Counted from the first letter of the stretch, positions 46,533-59,240 are shown. The stretch: DNA of 64,000 nt from Suillus spraguei (GCA_016800925.1 JABCPU010000075.1:124001-188000), one strand, 5' to 3'. Notes: generated by a model not told the origin, from the letters alone. Numbers and translations are program-made.

Positions 46533-47168
46533 AGGCGCGCGTGTTGTCGTCAAGAGGTCAGACAGTAACGACAGGGGAGTCGTTAAGTGCGAATCATGCA
46601 ACGCAGTGTTATATATACAAAGAACGCACAAGGAGTCTTGTGTCGAACCCACATGACCCTAGGCTATTATTGTCGGGGAAACGGAATGGAACGTATGGGG
46701 CCAGGCTCGCAGGTGTTTCAAGATAAGCCTTTCAAAGGCTTGATGCCTCCGGAGTCCGCTCCACGGCGGTGGAGTACTACATAGGACGGCAGCCCGATGT
46801 CCGAGTCAACAGATCAATCACATAATAGAAGGAATCGTTAGATCTTCCTTTGTTATTGGTGCAAATGTTCATCTGAAACCTAGATCATCATGGTCACATA
46901 ATGTAAATGAGTAAAACGTTACGCTTCTGTAATAACCTAGCTTGAAGCTCGAGTCGTGGATGTTTCTTGCAGGCCCATATCTAGGAACTCTAGTTAACCG
47001 TTTGTTTAACTTCAAATAGCTGACCGATAGCGCGCGTGCATTGGTTCCGAATATCACAGCAGTCGAAGTAATAACTCTACTAAAATTAAATCGGGATCGG
47101 TACCTAGACATTCAACCTCATAACAAAAATGCATCCCAAATACCTAAGAGTCTGATATACCATGTCAA
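46533..47168. other. Intergenic, promoter side of deacetylase copy 4
   Basis: It contains the presumed promoter of copy 4; a tatatata-like stretch lies near 46612. The rest, up to the stop of the next gene, has no recognised gene. Confidence 0.4.
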
Positions 47169-47899
47169 TCACTCAAACTTGGCGACGGCTTCGACACGTT
47201 TCTCCTGAACGCGTGCCTTGAGATCTTTCCATATATGAACTCCAAACAACAAAGTACAGCCCACATAAGCCGCCTGAACGTAAAGTTAGAGCGCAAGAGC
47301 CAATTATTCGCGTGACAAACTCACCGTTACTACAGCACTTTTCACATAACGCCTGCAAAGTGACAAGGTATACAGCCCTTCAGCCGTGTGCACCACCGTG
47401 AGGAACGTAGCAAGAGTTCGGGCAGCAAAACCGATCCCAGTGAAGCTTCCAAACATGCGTGATGGGATGAAGATTGTATCCATAGTGGCAGCAGGGATGG
47501 AGAAGAATGTTGTGCCAGGGGGTGGTGGTGCAAGGAAATAAAAGTAGGCGAGAAAAATGATTGGTGTCATGAGAGCTTTCGTAGGAAACCGGAATGTGGT
47601 CAATTGGGGAGTCGTAAGCTGAAGTTGATGTATTAGAAACAAGCCAGATTGAAAGCAAGCTTGCTTGCGAACACGTACCATACCAAGACCTTCAAGTGCC
47701 TTCTCCTTCATAGTCAAAAGGCGAGGTTTGACCTCATCATATTTCGAAAGCCGAGGATCAAATGGCACCCAAAGCGACTGTGACGAATGGACTCCGGGAA
47801 GCTTGTATAAAAGTGTCATGCCCTATTATATTAATCAATGTCAGTTAATTGACAGCAAGTTCATCGCTCTAGACTCACCTTTGAGTCAATGCTAGACAT
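47169..47899 (-). CDS. TMEM254/DUF4499-like membrane protein
   Basis: Four exons, starting MSSIDSK at 47899, which an intron joins to GMTLLYKLPGVHSSQSLWVP. Then come VKPRLLTMKEKALEGLGM, a helix PTKALMTPIIFLAYFYFLAP, then FFSIPAATMDTIFIPSRMFG, ARTLATFLTVVHTAEGLYTL and SLCRRYVKSAVV. The last exon is AAYVGCTLLFGVHIWKDLKA, ending RVEAVAKFE at 47169. The H..E.LY.L.LCRR motif followed by a TLLFG helix is the signature of the TMEM254/DUF4499 group of small membrane proteins. Their role is not established. The two ends without a signal suggest an internal membrane protein. The frame is open and splices are canonical. A good call at family level only. Confidence 0.72.
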
Positions 47900-48431
47900 C
47901 TCAGCACTGACTACATTGTCCTCGATACTCCCGAAATATTTGACATATGCAATTAGTGTATTAGGAGAGTTCTTCATAGACTTGCACAGGGAACTGGAGT
48001 TCGAGGCTACAGGGTCTGACATGGCTACCGTTAGAAGCTGGTTATGTCACGTCGGAATATGGTACAACCGTCGATTCTGGCAACAGCGATTCTCCAAGAC
48101 GTGGTCTTATATTCATCGGCTTCGCTCGGATGGCCCCGATACGAGAAAGCTCCGACTCGGGGCCTAGTTCGGACGCGAGGTGATAAGACTTGTAGCACCT
48201 GTGTATCACCATTGCCGTCACATTAATTAGTAACAGTGGCAATAGTACGTTATTCCTTACTAAGTATGACCGCTTGCTGAACTCATAGACGACCACTAGT
48301 ACTTACCAAGTCATATCACTATTTCACCTTACCATTGAAGGGTAAATGTTGTATGTGCATGGGGGTTCTAGTGCGGGTTCAGCCACCCGCCCTCGCTGAC
48401 TAAGCACACCTGGCCGCTTCAATTGCGAATA
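47900..48431. other. Intergenic, upstream of the TMEM254-like gene
   Basis: Promoter region of the minus-strand gene. No other feature was recognised before the MITE. Confidence 0.4.
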
Positions 48432-48726
48432 AGGTAGAACTCTCGTATGTCACATGACCAAAGCGTTACAATTCGTGACATTTTCAATATGCTCGGCCAT
48501 GTCTACTACAGCATAGTTAGAAAAATTTTAGCTACGCGGAAAGTCTTGAAATGCAAAAAGAAAAATTTCCGTTTTGTCCGTTTGAAAATACGTGCAAAAA
48601 CGAATAAGTTCTCGAATTAAAGTAGTGAGCAGCTTAGAGCAGAAGCGGCAAAGAATGCCTTCCGGCACCTCGGCTTAAAATATGTCACAGTAGGTCACAA
48701 TCACATGACATACGTGAGTTCTACCT
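48432..48726. mobile_element. MITE with 26-bp inverted ends and TA duplication
   Basis: Left end aggtagaactctcgtatgtc and right end (reverse complement) aggtagaactcacgtatgtc; the pairing runs 26 bases with three mismatches. A TA dinucleotide flanks each side (48430-48431, 48727-48728), as expected for the Tc1/mariner superfamily. There is no coding inside its 295 bases. It sits 19 bases from the next element. Confidence 0.8.
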
Positions 48727-48745
48727 TACCAGATTTATGTTTATA

Positions 48746-49941
48746 CTATTAGTTACCACTAGTTCGTGCACTCCCTACATCTCGTGCACTACTCAAAACA
48801 ACACTTTTCTACTATTAATCTTCAAACTAATACATGCATATGAATCAATAAATCATAAGTACGCCCTACGAATTCGGATGGACCCAATCTAATAAGAAAC
48901 AAAAGAGATATTTCTTGGTGGTGACACCGCTGGTGTCACTCTCGCTGTCACCTGCCGGTGCTGCCATAGCGGAGTTTCAAATTCGAACACGCTATCAGTA
49001 ACGCATCTGAACGTGTATATGGGCGAGTAGGCACGCACTCGAGTTGCTGGGACGCAGGAACGTCCCAGAGATTCTGATAAAGAGGCTCGCATTCAAGCTG
49101 CTGCCCATGATGCCTTGAATGGTGTTTATCCCAGTTTTCGGAGTGCTGCTATAGCTCACAAGGTGAGCACTCCCTTAGTTATTTTGACTTGGATGTAACT
49201 CAGTTTTCCTCTAGGCACCCCCGCAGACTGTGCGAGATTGCGCTTCAGAAAATCATGGCACTCGGAGATCATTACTCAGTGAATCCCAAGAAAAGGTTTT
49301 GGTAGACTGGTGCCATCACAACTCGGATTCTGCAACCCCTCTCCACCACCGAAAACTCCGTGCTCAAATATTCGAGATGGTGAATGTTTACCTTGGCAAG
49401 AATTGGGTCCGCCGCTTCATTTCTCGTCATGCAGATATCACTGTTGCGAAACCACGAGGCCTGGATCCAAAGCGCGCACAAAATTTCAACGAGTCAGCGA
49501 TCACCGAGTATTTTGATATGCCCAAGACCTTGGATGACAAGCACGAAGGAATTCCACCGGAACACAACTGAAATGTTGATGAGAAAGGGAGACAATTCAA
49601 AATTTACCTTCTCGAAAAGCAATCGAGAACGCTATCGTATTACAGTGATAATCTCACAATAATTGAATGTGTTTCAGCAGCTGGCGATTCCACTCCTCCG
49701 TCATTTATTTTGGCTGATAGCCCCATTGATACTGAATACCAAAATGTTAAAGACATCGGAGGTCAGTTCTGAGCTAAATTCCAGTTGTGAATATAGCCAG
49801 TGATTTGTATATACAGTATACCTTCCTTAATGTCTAGTGCCGAACGGCCTTTGAAACCGGCTATGTGACGATACCGTGACTTTCCATGACTTTCGTGACT
49901 GCACGAGATGTAGGGGTGCACGAACTAGTGGTAACTAATAG
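48746..49941 (+). mobile_element. Degenerate pogo/Tigger-type (Tc1/mariner) DNA transposon
   Basis: A 1196-base element. The 43-base left end (starting ctattagttaccactagttc) pairs with the 42-base right end at 49900-49941 with about one mismatch and one indel. TA flanks both sides (48744-48745 and 49942-49943). It encodes a broken transposase on the plus strand. The near-identical ends suggest recent movement, possibly driven by another copy. Confidence 0.85.
49065..49790 (+). pseudogene. Broken pogo/Tigger-like transposase
   Basis: Two exons with an intron near 49161-49214. The first gives a helix-turn-helix-type stretch (IQAAAHDALNGVYPSFRSAA then IAHK). The second has a CENP-B/Tc5-like DNA-binding region (SESQEKVLVDWCHHNSDSAT, LGKNWVRRFISRHADI). 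It then reaches the start of the DDE catalytic core, NVDEKGRQFKIYLLEKQ and IIECVSAAGDSTPPSFILAD. A TGA stop sits just before NVDEKG, and the rest of the DDE domain (second and third acidic residues) is missing. It cannot be active. Confidence 0.8.
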
Positions 49942-49943
49942 TA

Positions 49944-51663
49944 TATATATATTGATTGAGGTCAACGCCAGACTTACAAATTTACCACCAGCGTTTCTCG
50001 GGCTCAACCTGGGCTCCTCCGAGGTCATCAGCAGCCTGCTATGCTGCACCACAAGCTCGTCTACTACATATCTACCCTATTGGCACGCCTGTTGGAGGCG
50101 ATCCGGCTCAGTAGTTCGGACACGCCTGTTGGGGGAGAATCCGGGCATCCAATATCTCCCCTCCATCACGTTTGGACCGGGACTTCAGTCGTTTTTTGCG
50201 CTGATACCTTCGTTTAGTTTCCGCACAGCGAAGACACTGGGCAGCACACCTGCATTATTTTCAGCCACATATTCATCACTGACCGTCACTGCTGTCGAAG
50301 CGGTTTCTCTTCGAAGCTTCAAAATCACATGAATCCCAAGATGTTCGTGAAAGCCCTGGTATAAAGATCCAAAACCATTTATTCTGCCGTCGCTCCGCAA
50401 GAATCAAAACTATTCATCCTGCCCTTGCAGAGTGTGTTCGGATGATGTTTGCGCTCATCAGCCAGCGCCAGACTTTGGCAAGGGTTTGGTGATGGGGATC
50501 TTGGGCAGAGAATGAGAATCCGAGTGCCAAATTATCTAATTCTGGATTTACACAGCCAATATTTTTTTTAAAATAATACTCTGATCTGCTCCTTACTTGA
50601 TGAGCTGCACTCATATGAGAGTGACCACAGTCCTTGCCCCACTCAGGGCGAGGCTGATGACACCCTTTACGAAGCGGTATGTAGACATAACGTGGTTGAT
50701 GCAGGATTGCATGACTGCGGCTGTTGCAGGGCTATCGCCGTGTTGCAACTGCCCTTATTAGTAGCGAACTTGAAGGCGTAATGATGCCCAGTGACAGCGC
50801 TGGGTGCCTGTCCCTTGCTTCCTTTCATGGAGCACATGCTCAGATTAATCCAGCTGGACGTCCTGTACCTGTTTCGTTATTTCAAGGTACGGTCCTTCAA
50901 ACCTATCCAAGACCCCAAGGAGCCCATCTTTGTTGAGCTCTTATCGCCGTCTGTAGATAGCTTGATCGCTTGCCTCATACGCCGTTTACTCCTCTGAATA
51001 TCCATGTACGTTCTAATATTCAGTTCCATGACCTCACCAACAGAAATTCATCTCCCTTCATGTAGTCCTTATCTAAGCGCCCACTGTTTATAACACAAAC
51101 ATACCGTCGCCATCATGCTCTGGCCTCTACTCATTCATCCCTTTGACATCAACCATATGAATGCTTCGACGACGCTTGTGAAGGACCACCCACCTTCATC
51201 AAAGTGGCGATCTGAATACATCACACGTGTATTCTTCACGTTTGTTTATAAAAATTGCCCAGCCCGGCGTCGGGCAACGTATCATTCATGCTACACTACT
51301 CTACAGGGGAATTAATTCTGGAGCGGATCATCCAGTGCGCTACATGCGACTTGTACCTCCCCCTGGTGGCCTTGACAACTTGAAATCCTTTCAACACTGG
51401 ATCACCACCGGCTTGAAGATCATCCAGAGCGTCGCTATAATTTAGAAATAAGGTAGCACTGTCTGTGCATAAATACGAAGAATGAAACACCAACAGAGAA
51501 ACGACCCAGTTAAATTGACAAGATATTAAGCATACATGCCGCCGCAGACCCGAAAGTTGGAACAGATACATGAATGAGAGATTCGCAAGTAGAGACGGGT
51601 ATTCGGCATGCTGTGGTAACATGAAGTAGGGGAGTGGTCTGTACTAGTCGTGAGGTCGTGAAT
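49944..51663. other. Intergenic stretch, no gene recognised
   Basis: Several moderately long frames exist on both strands (for example 50724-50936 + and 51296-51622 -). None has a known motif, clear start context or splice pattern. A plus-strand phrase DELHSYESDHSPCPTQGEAD near 50600-50665 looks protein-like but leads nowhere. Confidence 0.35.
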
Positions 51664-52540
51664 CTAAAGTATCAAAGCGAAACCCAGCGCAGAGACACCC
51701 AGGGTTAACGCAGTCTTCCAGCCGATGGTTTGCGCAGCCAGGCCGAGTCCGCCGCCAGTTGCTTGCGCACCAGTGGATGGCGTCGAAGTTGGAGATGCAG
51801 TCATCGTGGCACTGATGCTAGCGCTCTAGATATTATCGCTGAGCGAGTCTGTTCTGATACCGGTGAGACCGGGATATTGGAAGTGTTACTTACGGAAGAG
51901 GTAGCATTCGGTGCTCCAAGTGCGCTAATTGAAGCTGACATGGAACTCGTGGGTGTAGTGATGAGCGTTGAATTCGAGGCCGAATTTGAATTGAGGAGCT
52001 GGCCGGTACCCCAGGGAATGGCCTCACCGTCGGGTTGGGTGCTCTGAGCCGGAGGGACGATGTCGGTCGAGGTGTCAGTGATCGTGAATCGTCCAGTCCA
52101 GACACTGTTGGTGGAGGCTGGAGAAGAGAACTGGTAAAAGTAGATAGGCGAGTGGGGGGTGACCTGAGAGGATAGGTACAATTACGATGTGCATCAAGGT
52201 AAAATGAGACTACCACCAACCTGAGGACAAGGATAAGAGAATGAGGCCTTGGTCGGGTCTGTTCCGTCAACGGTGCCGACCGCTATGGACAGTTGAAGTT
52301 AGTTTTTCATGACCGAGTATATAACATACTGGTCAAGTTGACCATGTCGAAGTTGTCTCCCGTCTTCAACTGAATGATCATAGTCTTCCACACGCCAGTG
52401 GTATCCGGGTTCCAGTTTATAGAACAGGCCTGGCCCTCGATGAAGACATCCCCAGGCCCGGGACTGGTTGGGTCTGGATCAGCGTGCACGAACACAGCAG
52501 TAGCTGAGACCAAAATGATCAACGCGAGGGCGGCAAACAT
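51664..52540 (-). CDS. Kre9/Knh1-like Ser/Thr-rich GPI-anchored cell-wall protein
   Basis: Four or five exons. The start at 52540 gives a signal peptide MFAALALIILVSATAVFVHA; a longer start at 52561 adds MRPKKKR from a homopolymer run and is less likely. The mature part begins DPDPTSPGPGDVFIEGQ and continues CSINWNPDTTGVWKTMIIQL and KTGDNFDMVNLT, then SFSYPCPQVTPHSPIYFYQF and FTITD. This is the Kre9/Knh1 N-terminal immunoglobulin-like domain. A Ser/Thr/Pro-rich stretch and a hydrophobic end (TIGWKTALTLGVSALGFALI, then a final L) follow, fitting GPI attachment. These proteins are secreted to the wall, where some have been linked to beta-1,6-glucan. The exact role is unknown. Intact. Confidence 0.85.
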
Positions 52541-54903
52541 TCTTTTTTTTTTTGGACGCAAGGACTTGAAGACTGCTTTAAACTGGAGGTTGACAAAAAT
52601 GCAACGTTAGCGGCTGCATTCATCACCAAAGTACAGCAAGACTTACTGAGAGACAACAGTCAAGATGAGTCGGAAGACTCAGAAGATAGTAAAAGAGTGA
52701 CTGGAGAGAGGAGGTACAAGCTTAGGACGGATGAAGGAGTTTTAAGCTCAGGAACTAAGTTTTCATACCACGTACGTCAGACCGTGTTATCTCAACGTGA
52801 GTGTCAGCCACTTACTCAAAGCCAGCCTCCATCAAGTTTATCCGTCAACCAAGATGCCAGCAGACTGCCATACGTGTACCAGTGACGTTGCCCAAGTCAG
52901 GATGGATACCCGTTATAGAAACTCGTCCGGAAGCACCAATCATTCAATGATCCGGTTCACACAAGTTCACACTGCGGTAGAAAGTTAAAAGTTCAGCTCT
53001 GCTACCTGCCAACAACTACAACAAAGCTTGTAGCGATGGAGACGGGGATGACGAGTCGGACACCGATCACCAAGGATCGCGCATCACGATCGGAATCAGG
53101 GGTATACTTGGTTATACGACCATGTCAATCCCAGAGGTGACACCTCTTCGCAAGCTTGACGCCTTGGCATAGCTTGGCACTCTCAGGAGACGCTGTGCAA
53201 CACGGGTTTCTGGAATATCATATGTTAGGTCTTCGTGTCTTTGCTTCCTCTGACCCTTCACTTGCTCCTGTGCCTCGCATACGCTCAAGGTTTCACTCTC
53301 ATAATGGTGTAGTTACTTCAATATTCTGGTCGTACATGTATTGCACTGAACACCGCGTAACGAACTGCACATTTGGTCCCGGTTGTCTCAGGATCGTGCG
53401 TGCAACAGGAAAATAACCACAAAGTGTTCGCACTTTTTCCGCGGCAGCGGCAACCCTGTCTTTCTGTTCCTTCAGTTTCCGATCCGCGTTTAAAGGACGT
53501 ACCAGTGAACATAGATACACCGACCTCTCATCCCACATGCGCAACACTATCTCCAATGAATTTTGGGTACACATCTTGTCGAGTATGATCCCATCAACGA
53601 GTTATTCACTTGGACAACCTTTTAACACCGTCTAGATATTAGATAGACAGCACGTTCGGTATTACATCATTGGTCGTATCCGTTAGCAATGCCTTGTGTT
53701 AGATCCAGACAGAACCTACAATCTCAGCATTACATTGTATCCGACTCATATTCACAAGTCAATTGCTGAAGTAGATTCTTCATCAATAACGTCAGAGTTT
53801 GGACAAAGACTTACTCGTCTTGGTAATTCTCCCGCCGGCTCACATCAAGCTCGATGCCTCTTGGGTGTCACCAATGTGATGCATCGTACATAATTGGGTT
53901 CTAGGGCGTGGGTGACACCCAGAACAGGAGCTGGCGCCGAGTCCAGCGATCTCGTCCGCATCAGTAGGTATCTTCGGGCGTCCTCCGTGGGCTGTGGGTG
54001 CAATACTATCCAGTGAAAATTCTGAGCGATCTGCCTCGGGCTGATGCATCAGAGTGGTCCTGGCTGGACATCACCATATCGGGCTTTGTCACATTCAACA
54101 TCGTACACCTTGTCGTATCGCATCTCTATTGCACCTCCCCCTAATGAGCTTTTTAGAACTTGTCAGTTTACATTTGTGACAAATCCTGTGTACTTGATGT
54201 GGACGCCTCCGTGATAGTAGACCCTCCCTATCATATCTTCAGGACATACGTATACGGGAGGTGTTGCGATTGGACTGCATCGCCTGTAGGCGTGCAATTG
54301 TTCTCTCCATTGTCTATCTTGCGAGGAATTCCGTGGCGCCTTCCTCAACTGCTCGTCATGTTGCAGGTACTTTAGTGTCAATCTGTGTCACTCGTGATAA
54401 TACTAACACCCACTTTTAATAATTAATGATAGCCACCAGGCTATCTTGACCATCGTGCTATCGTTGGCTCGTCATTACCGAGATGTTGATGTTGGGGAGT
54501 GCATCATGTACATGCATCGTATGCCTATTACATAGTATGAGAAAGAGTAAGTCGAAAGCTGACAAGAGTAACCTACTTAGTGGAATCATGATGTTTGGCT
54601 CACAGAAGCGCGCAAGTGCGATACCTTAAAAATAGCACATTTCAGTTACTAGTTCATGGCCCAAAACAAATAACAGCGTGAAAAATTCTCGAATGAATCT
54701 GCAGCAATCACAGTAAGCGACCAGATCTAGCCATAAAGACTTGTTGACAAAATGGCTCAGACCAGGTCGATTACTGTGCATGATGAAGTATTATATTAGC
54801 CAAACCAGGCCGACAGCAAATACATGTAGTAATATATCGTTCAAATGTTCTTACACTCCATCACCAAAGTTCCATGTTCATCCGAGGAATGCAGACCAGC
54901 GCC
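52541..54903. other. Long intergenic stretch, no gene recognised
   Basis: Contains the putative promoter of the Kre9-like gene (about 52541-52900) and then about 2 kb where frames on both strands give no known motif. It is possibly decayed repeats; no terminal repeats were found. Confidence 0.4.
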
Positions 54904-55738
54904 TCATGCACCATAGGCATGAATCTTCGAAGATGAGTCACAACACGCTAACTGAATATGCATGAAAACGTACCTCTGCCGCTAATTTTGTCCACTCCGT
55001 CAAGGACCTAAGATACTCGTCTTTGCCCTCATCCACCGGTATGTCTGGGGACCAAACAGTCAAAGAAGAAAACCTTGAGACCGGGGTCAGTCTCCGAATT
55101 TCAACGCGTGAGCCATCGTGATCTGCGTCTGCCGCATCGTCCTCATCTGTCTCCATCTGTCGGCTGCACGTTCGTGTCGATCGAGCCTTGCCTCTTGCTC
55201 GAGCCATTGTTTCAACCGTCCCAGTATCATCGCCCTGACCCTTTGCATCACCGCTCGGTGCACTAAGGACTACGCCACCGTATCCTTGTGGCAGGTCCAC
55301 CGTACGACCGTGTACCTGCCTCCCTCTGAATGCTGCAATAAAGCTATTTCTGGGACTACCTTCTACTGGAGGCGTCGCAGGAGGTTCACGAGTCATTTTG
55401 CTCGATGAACTGGCCTGAGCCCCAGAATCCGCATCGATTACCATAGCGCCCCCTGCAGGACATGCCAGTGAACCCCCCTCTAATGAAGCAGACTGCGATT
55501 CGGCAATTGTGGTTATGGAGCATTGAGACTCTTCAGCAACAAGGGTGTTCTGACTGTTGTCTGCGGACAGGTGTGTTTCGTTGGACGTCTTTTGTGTAAG
55601 GGAAAGGTGCGGGCTAGAAGGTGCGGGTTTGACGCGAAAGTATGTGGATATTGGTGCGGGTCCTGAGTGAGAGATATGGAATGGCATGAGATTTGGTGAG
55701 CATTCTGGGAGGTCGAGAGTAACCGGTGATATTTCCAT
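54904..55738 (-). CDS. Ribonuclease H2 non-catalytic subunit C (RNASEH2C-like)
   Basis: Start MEISPVTLDLPECSPNLMPF at 55738. Family motifs: LMPFHISHSGPAPISTYFRV at the N-terminus, FIAAFRGRQVHGRTVDLPQG and YGGVVLSAP in the middle, and WSPDIPVDEGKDEYLRSLTE then WTKLAAE near the end. A final intron joins AAE to IHAYGA, stop at 54904. Between the first two motifs is an unusually long Ser/Thr-rich insert (about 55620-55400). RNase H2 removes ribonucleotides from DNA and RNA-DNA hybrids; subunit C is structural and binds subunit B. The family's N-terminal and C-terminal segments are both present. It looks functional. Confidence 0.85.
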
Positions 55739-57302
55739 GATGCTGCTGGTTTGGTCTAGCGGTCAACAGCTTGATAAGTCACATGATACAAGAAAAATTC
55801 AAAACCTTACTAATTATAGTATAGGATGGAGAATCACCACATCCTGTCATTCTGATGTATCAAACATGACACTGTCATAAGAATACTGGGTGACTTCCCG
55901 TAAGGTTTTACAGACGAATTTCTGTTAATCCTTATGCCTGAGGGGTAGGTTCCCCTCCACAGATGTCTGTAAATCTTCGTCGCGCACAGAACGTCTGATT
56001 CGGGCAAATTTCTTACTCTTTTTAGATGTCTCGCTCTCGGAGCTCTCGTCCGGATCAGTTGTCGATCAGTGAATTGATGAACAAATTGAAATATCATATT
56101 AGGCTATGTATTGGTAATAATCACAACAATCTACGTAAATTTGGAGGGGGGGGGGGTTTACATCACTTTACTAAGGAAGGGTGAGTGAACAAAGTGTTTG
56201 ATCAAGTCGTCCTAAGCTCAACGTACTATCTTTTACTTTGGTCGCCATGCAAAGGCACAATGTAGCTTAAGCCAACGAAGTAAAATGCACGACCATAACT
56301 ATCAAGACAAACCCAACAGTCATAAGACGCCTGGTGCGCAAGCTGGAACTTTTTATATTCATTGAAAATTTCTTCTGTTGACTTTCAGTTGTTTAATACG
56401 AAGCATGAGGTTCATTTTTGACAACATACTGGCCTCATATAGTACAGCGCAATTCATTCTTACTTCACAGACACTTGCCCAGGCTAACTGACACATCCTT
56501 TTTGTGCTTCAATTAAAGTTCTGTGTCAATGTTACACCCAAAACATCATTGAAGTATTGTGTCGGCAATGTGCTTCGGGCACTGCAAGGAAAACTGCGGG
56601 CAATGCATGGCACTTGAAGTGATGTCTGATGTTGCTTGTTGCGTCAAATTTTCAAAATTGACGTGAGAGAGAATCTTCGAAAGCAGGTGGTCTGGACTGT
56701 GTAATCGAACCAGATATTACCAGACTGCCATCTTGGCGAAGATATTGCAATGATGCCCAATGCTTCTGCTAAACATTATAAAATTTAACTGCCATTTGGT
56801 GAAAAAGTGATCCGCAAATTCTAAAATTATAAGTGGGATCAGTGGGCTGTTGGCACATCAAAATACATGTCTGTCCATAAGACAATTGTCCAAGAAAATA
56901 CATTGATTGAATATATGTGAATCTAGTCATCAACTTTAGTCATTCAGTCAGGAAACAATGGCATAGTAAATTACATGAACAAGACTCTATCAGTGCATAT
57001 CTCAGAAATTTTGGCACTTTGTTTCCAGAACATATTCAATGCATCACCTTGAGACTAATACCTACTTCAAGACAGAGGCACATGGTTCTTGAATTCACTT
57101 TATAGAGCAAATTGATTTATTGTGATCAGCTTCAGCAAAGAAACATACCGATGACAACAATTATACCTCTGTGTCGCTGATGCTTTATATACAACAAATG
57201 GGTTGCAGAATAGTAATTTGCTGCTTGGAGCCTGGATAGCTGATTGACGGAGTTGGGAAGAGATAGTGAAGTATATTTAGTAGTCTATTCAGCGAGGTAT
57301 CA
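55739..57302. other. AT-rich intergenic stretch
   Basis: Upstream of the RNase H2C gene. It contains a run of 11 G at 56146-56156 and otherwise AT-rich sequence with no recognised gene. It may be decayed transposon sequence. Confidence 0.4.
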
Positions 57303-57505
57303 CAAACCTTCGCTCAGCATGCAGCATCTTCAAAGAGTTGCAAATTGTCATCACCCCACGAACCTTCACTCAGCATGCAGCATCTTCAAAGAGCTGCAAA
57401 TTGTCATCACACCACGAACCTTCGCTCAGCATGCAGCATCTTTAAAGAGCTGCAAATTCAAATTGTCATCACCCCATGAACCTTCGCTCAGCATGCAGCA
57501 TTGTC
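57303..57505 (+). repeat. Tandem repeat, about 58-66-base unit, almost four copies
   Basis: Units share (a)accttcgctcagcatgcagc, atctt(c/t)aaagag and tgcaaattgtcatcac. The third unit has a duplicated caaatt and the fourth is cut after cagcatgcagcattgtcat. Clearly tandem; no coding role apparent. Confidence 0.9.
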
Positions 57506-57529
57506 ATATACCATACTTCTAATCCCAGA

Positions 57530-59240
57530 TCCGACCATATCTGATCAGATCTGATTGATTCCATTTCCGTCCGGTCCACAGATCCTGTCCGGATCACCCA
57601 TCTGAATGTGCCCACTTCTCGCACCTTAACTCCCTTGTGTATATCTGCGTCTATCTCCTTTCGTCATTCCTCCTGTTTCCGGTATTCCAGCTGTGTATAT
57701 TTCCGTCCTGTGTCACTGATCTGTTACCTGTGTTCATTTCCGATTCATGCTTACTGATCCACTGTGCATTAACTAATAGACTTCCATTACACTTCATACA
57801 TAGCCCTTGGTCCCGGACTTGTTGATTATCCGTATTAGATACTTACAGTATATAAACCACTTGTAGATCTCCGTAGAACCTTAGTTTGAATATCATCTTA
57901 GATTCTGCTCATTCTGCTTCCTCCAGACTTGAGTCACTATCTGCTCTAAGTCATCTTCCGAGACTTGGGATTGATTCCTATAGTCTATATCTCCGACTCT
58001 ATCTTCAGATAGTCTATCTCTGTTAGTTTCTAGTTAGGAACTTGTTCTGAAGCTAGTCTTAATCTTCATTCTATTCCTACGTTCCGGATAACCTTCAGAT
58101 GTATCATATCCGATACCTTTGGACATCCGGATCTGTCACGCAACTCCTTCCAGATCTTCGGATGTATAACTTCTCCCTGAAATAAGGGGCATTACTCGGG
58201 AAAGGGGCATAGTGCACAAACTGAGGCCAAAGCCCTTTGGATCTCTCTACCTTTGAGTACGGTCTTAACAGCTCCAGAGGGAAAGATGATCCATAGATGT
58301 CAGAGGATAAGATAGGATAGATCCGGAGGACAAGAGGCCCAAAGGTCCGGAGCTTGGAGGAGCGGAAGAGCAGAAGAGCAGAAGAGCGGAAGAGCAGAAG
58401 AGTGGAAGAGTGGAAGAGCATAGCTCTATGGATCTTAGGAGAGGTTTTGACTACTAGAGAAAAGTAGGTCCGGATATGGTGTAGAGATGGTATAGACTAC
58501 TCTGGACAAGGTCCAGAATAGAAACAGACAGGATAAGACTACCAAAGGTAGAGTCAGAGGTGAATCAGATGAGAGACAGGAAACAGACAAAGTCCGAAAA
58601 GGATATAGGACATAGGATCAAAGCTCTGGCATAGGGAATGATCCCATAGGTCTGAGTTGCAAGCTTACAAGGGCTGGAGCCCAAGTACGAGAACGGAAAC
58701 AGATTTATATAGACATGGTAACAAGATACAGAAGTCAAAGGAATATACAGAAGTAGGAAAGCAATGATCAAACTGAGGTCTGCTGGAGTTGTACTACAAG
58801 TTTATATACTGTAAAGAGCATGCCATAAGGTAAGTACAGATAGTCCGAGGCTATGTCTGAAGCATACAGAAACACATTAGTAAGTACAGCAGGACATAAG
58901 GCTATGAACTCGGAGATGAAACTTGTACAAAATACTTATCAAGATGGAGGCAGAGATCACCAAGAGCCGGAAGCACAGAGATACCCAACAGCTGGAAACA
59001 CAGGTATAGTCTAAATGGGGTAATGCGCAGGTGTGTGGGAATAGTTCGGATATGAACTCAGATTGGATATGGACAAGTATCGGATATGGATATGGATCAG
59101 ACAGATGGACTGGGTCGGATATGGATATGGATCAGATATGTGAGCTGGATTGGATGGGTGGACTAGGATGTATGGATTGGGTGTCTGGATGTCCATGGAT
59201 TGGATCTGATCTGGACCTGAATGTATGGTATATGACAGAC
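57530..59240. repeat. Repeat-like region with strong strand asymmetry
   Basis: About 57540-58140 is rich in C and T on the plus strand and 58150-59000 rich in A and G. The phrase acttacagtatataaac at 57841 recurs inverted near 58795-58820 (gtttatatactgtaaag), suggesting a large imperfect inverted structure. Near 59040-59180 ggatatggat words repeat. It may be a decayed retroelement, but no coding or clear long terminal repeat was identified. Confidence 0.4.
58361..58416. repeat. 8-base microsatellite, seven units
   Basis: Seven tandem copies of agcagaag with variants agcggaag and agtggaag. Confidence 0.9.
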
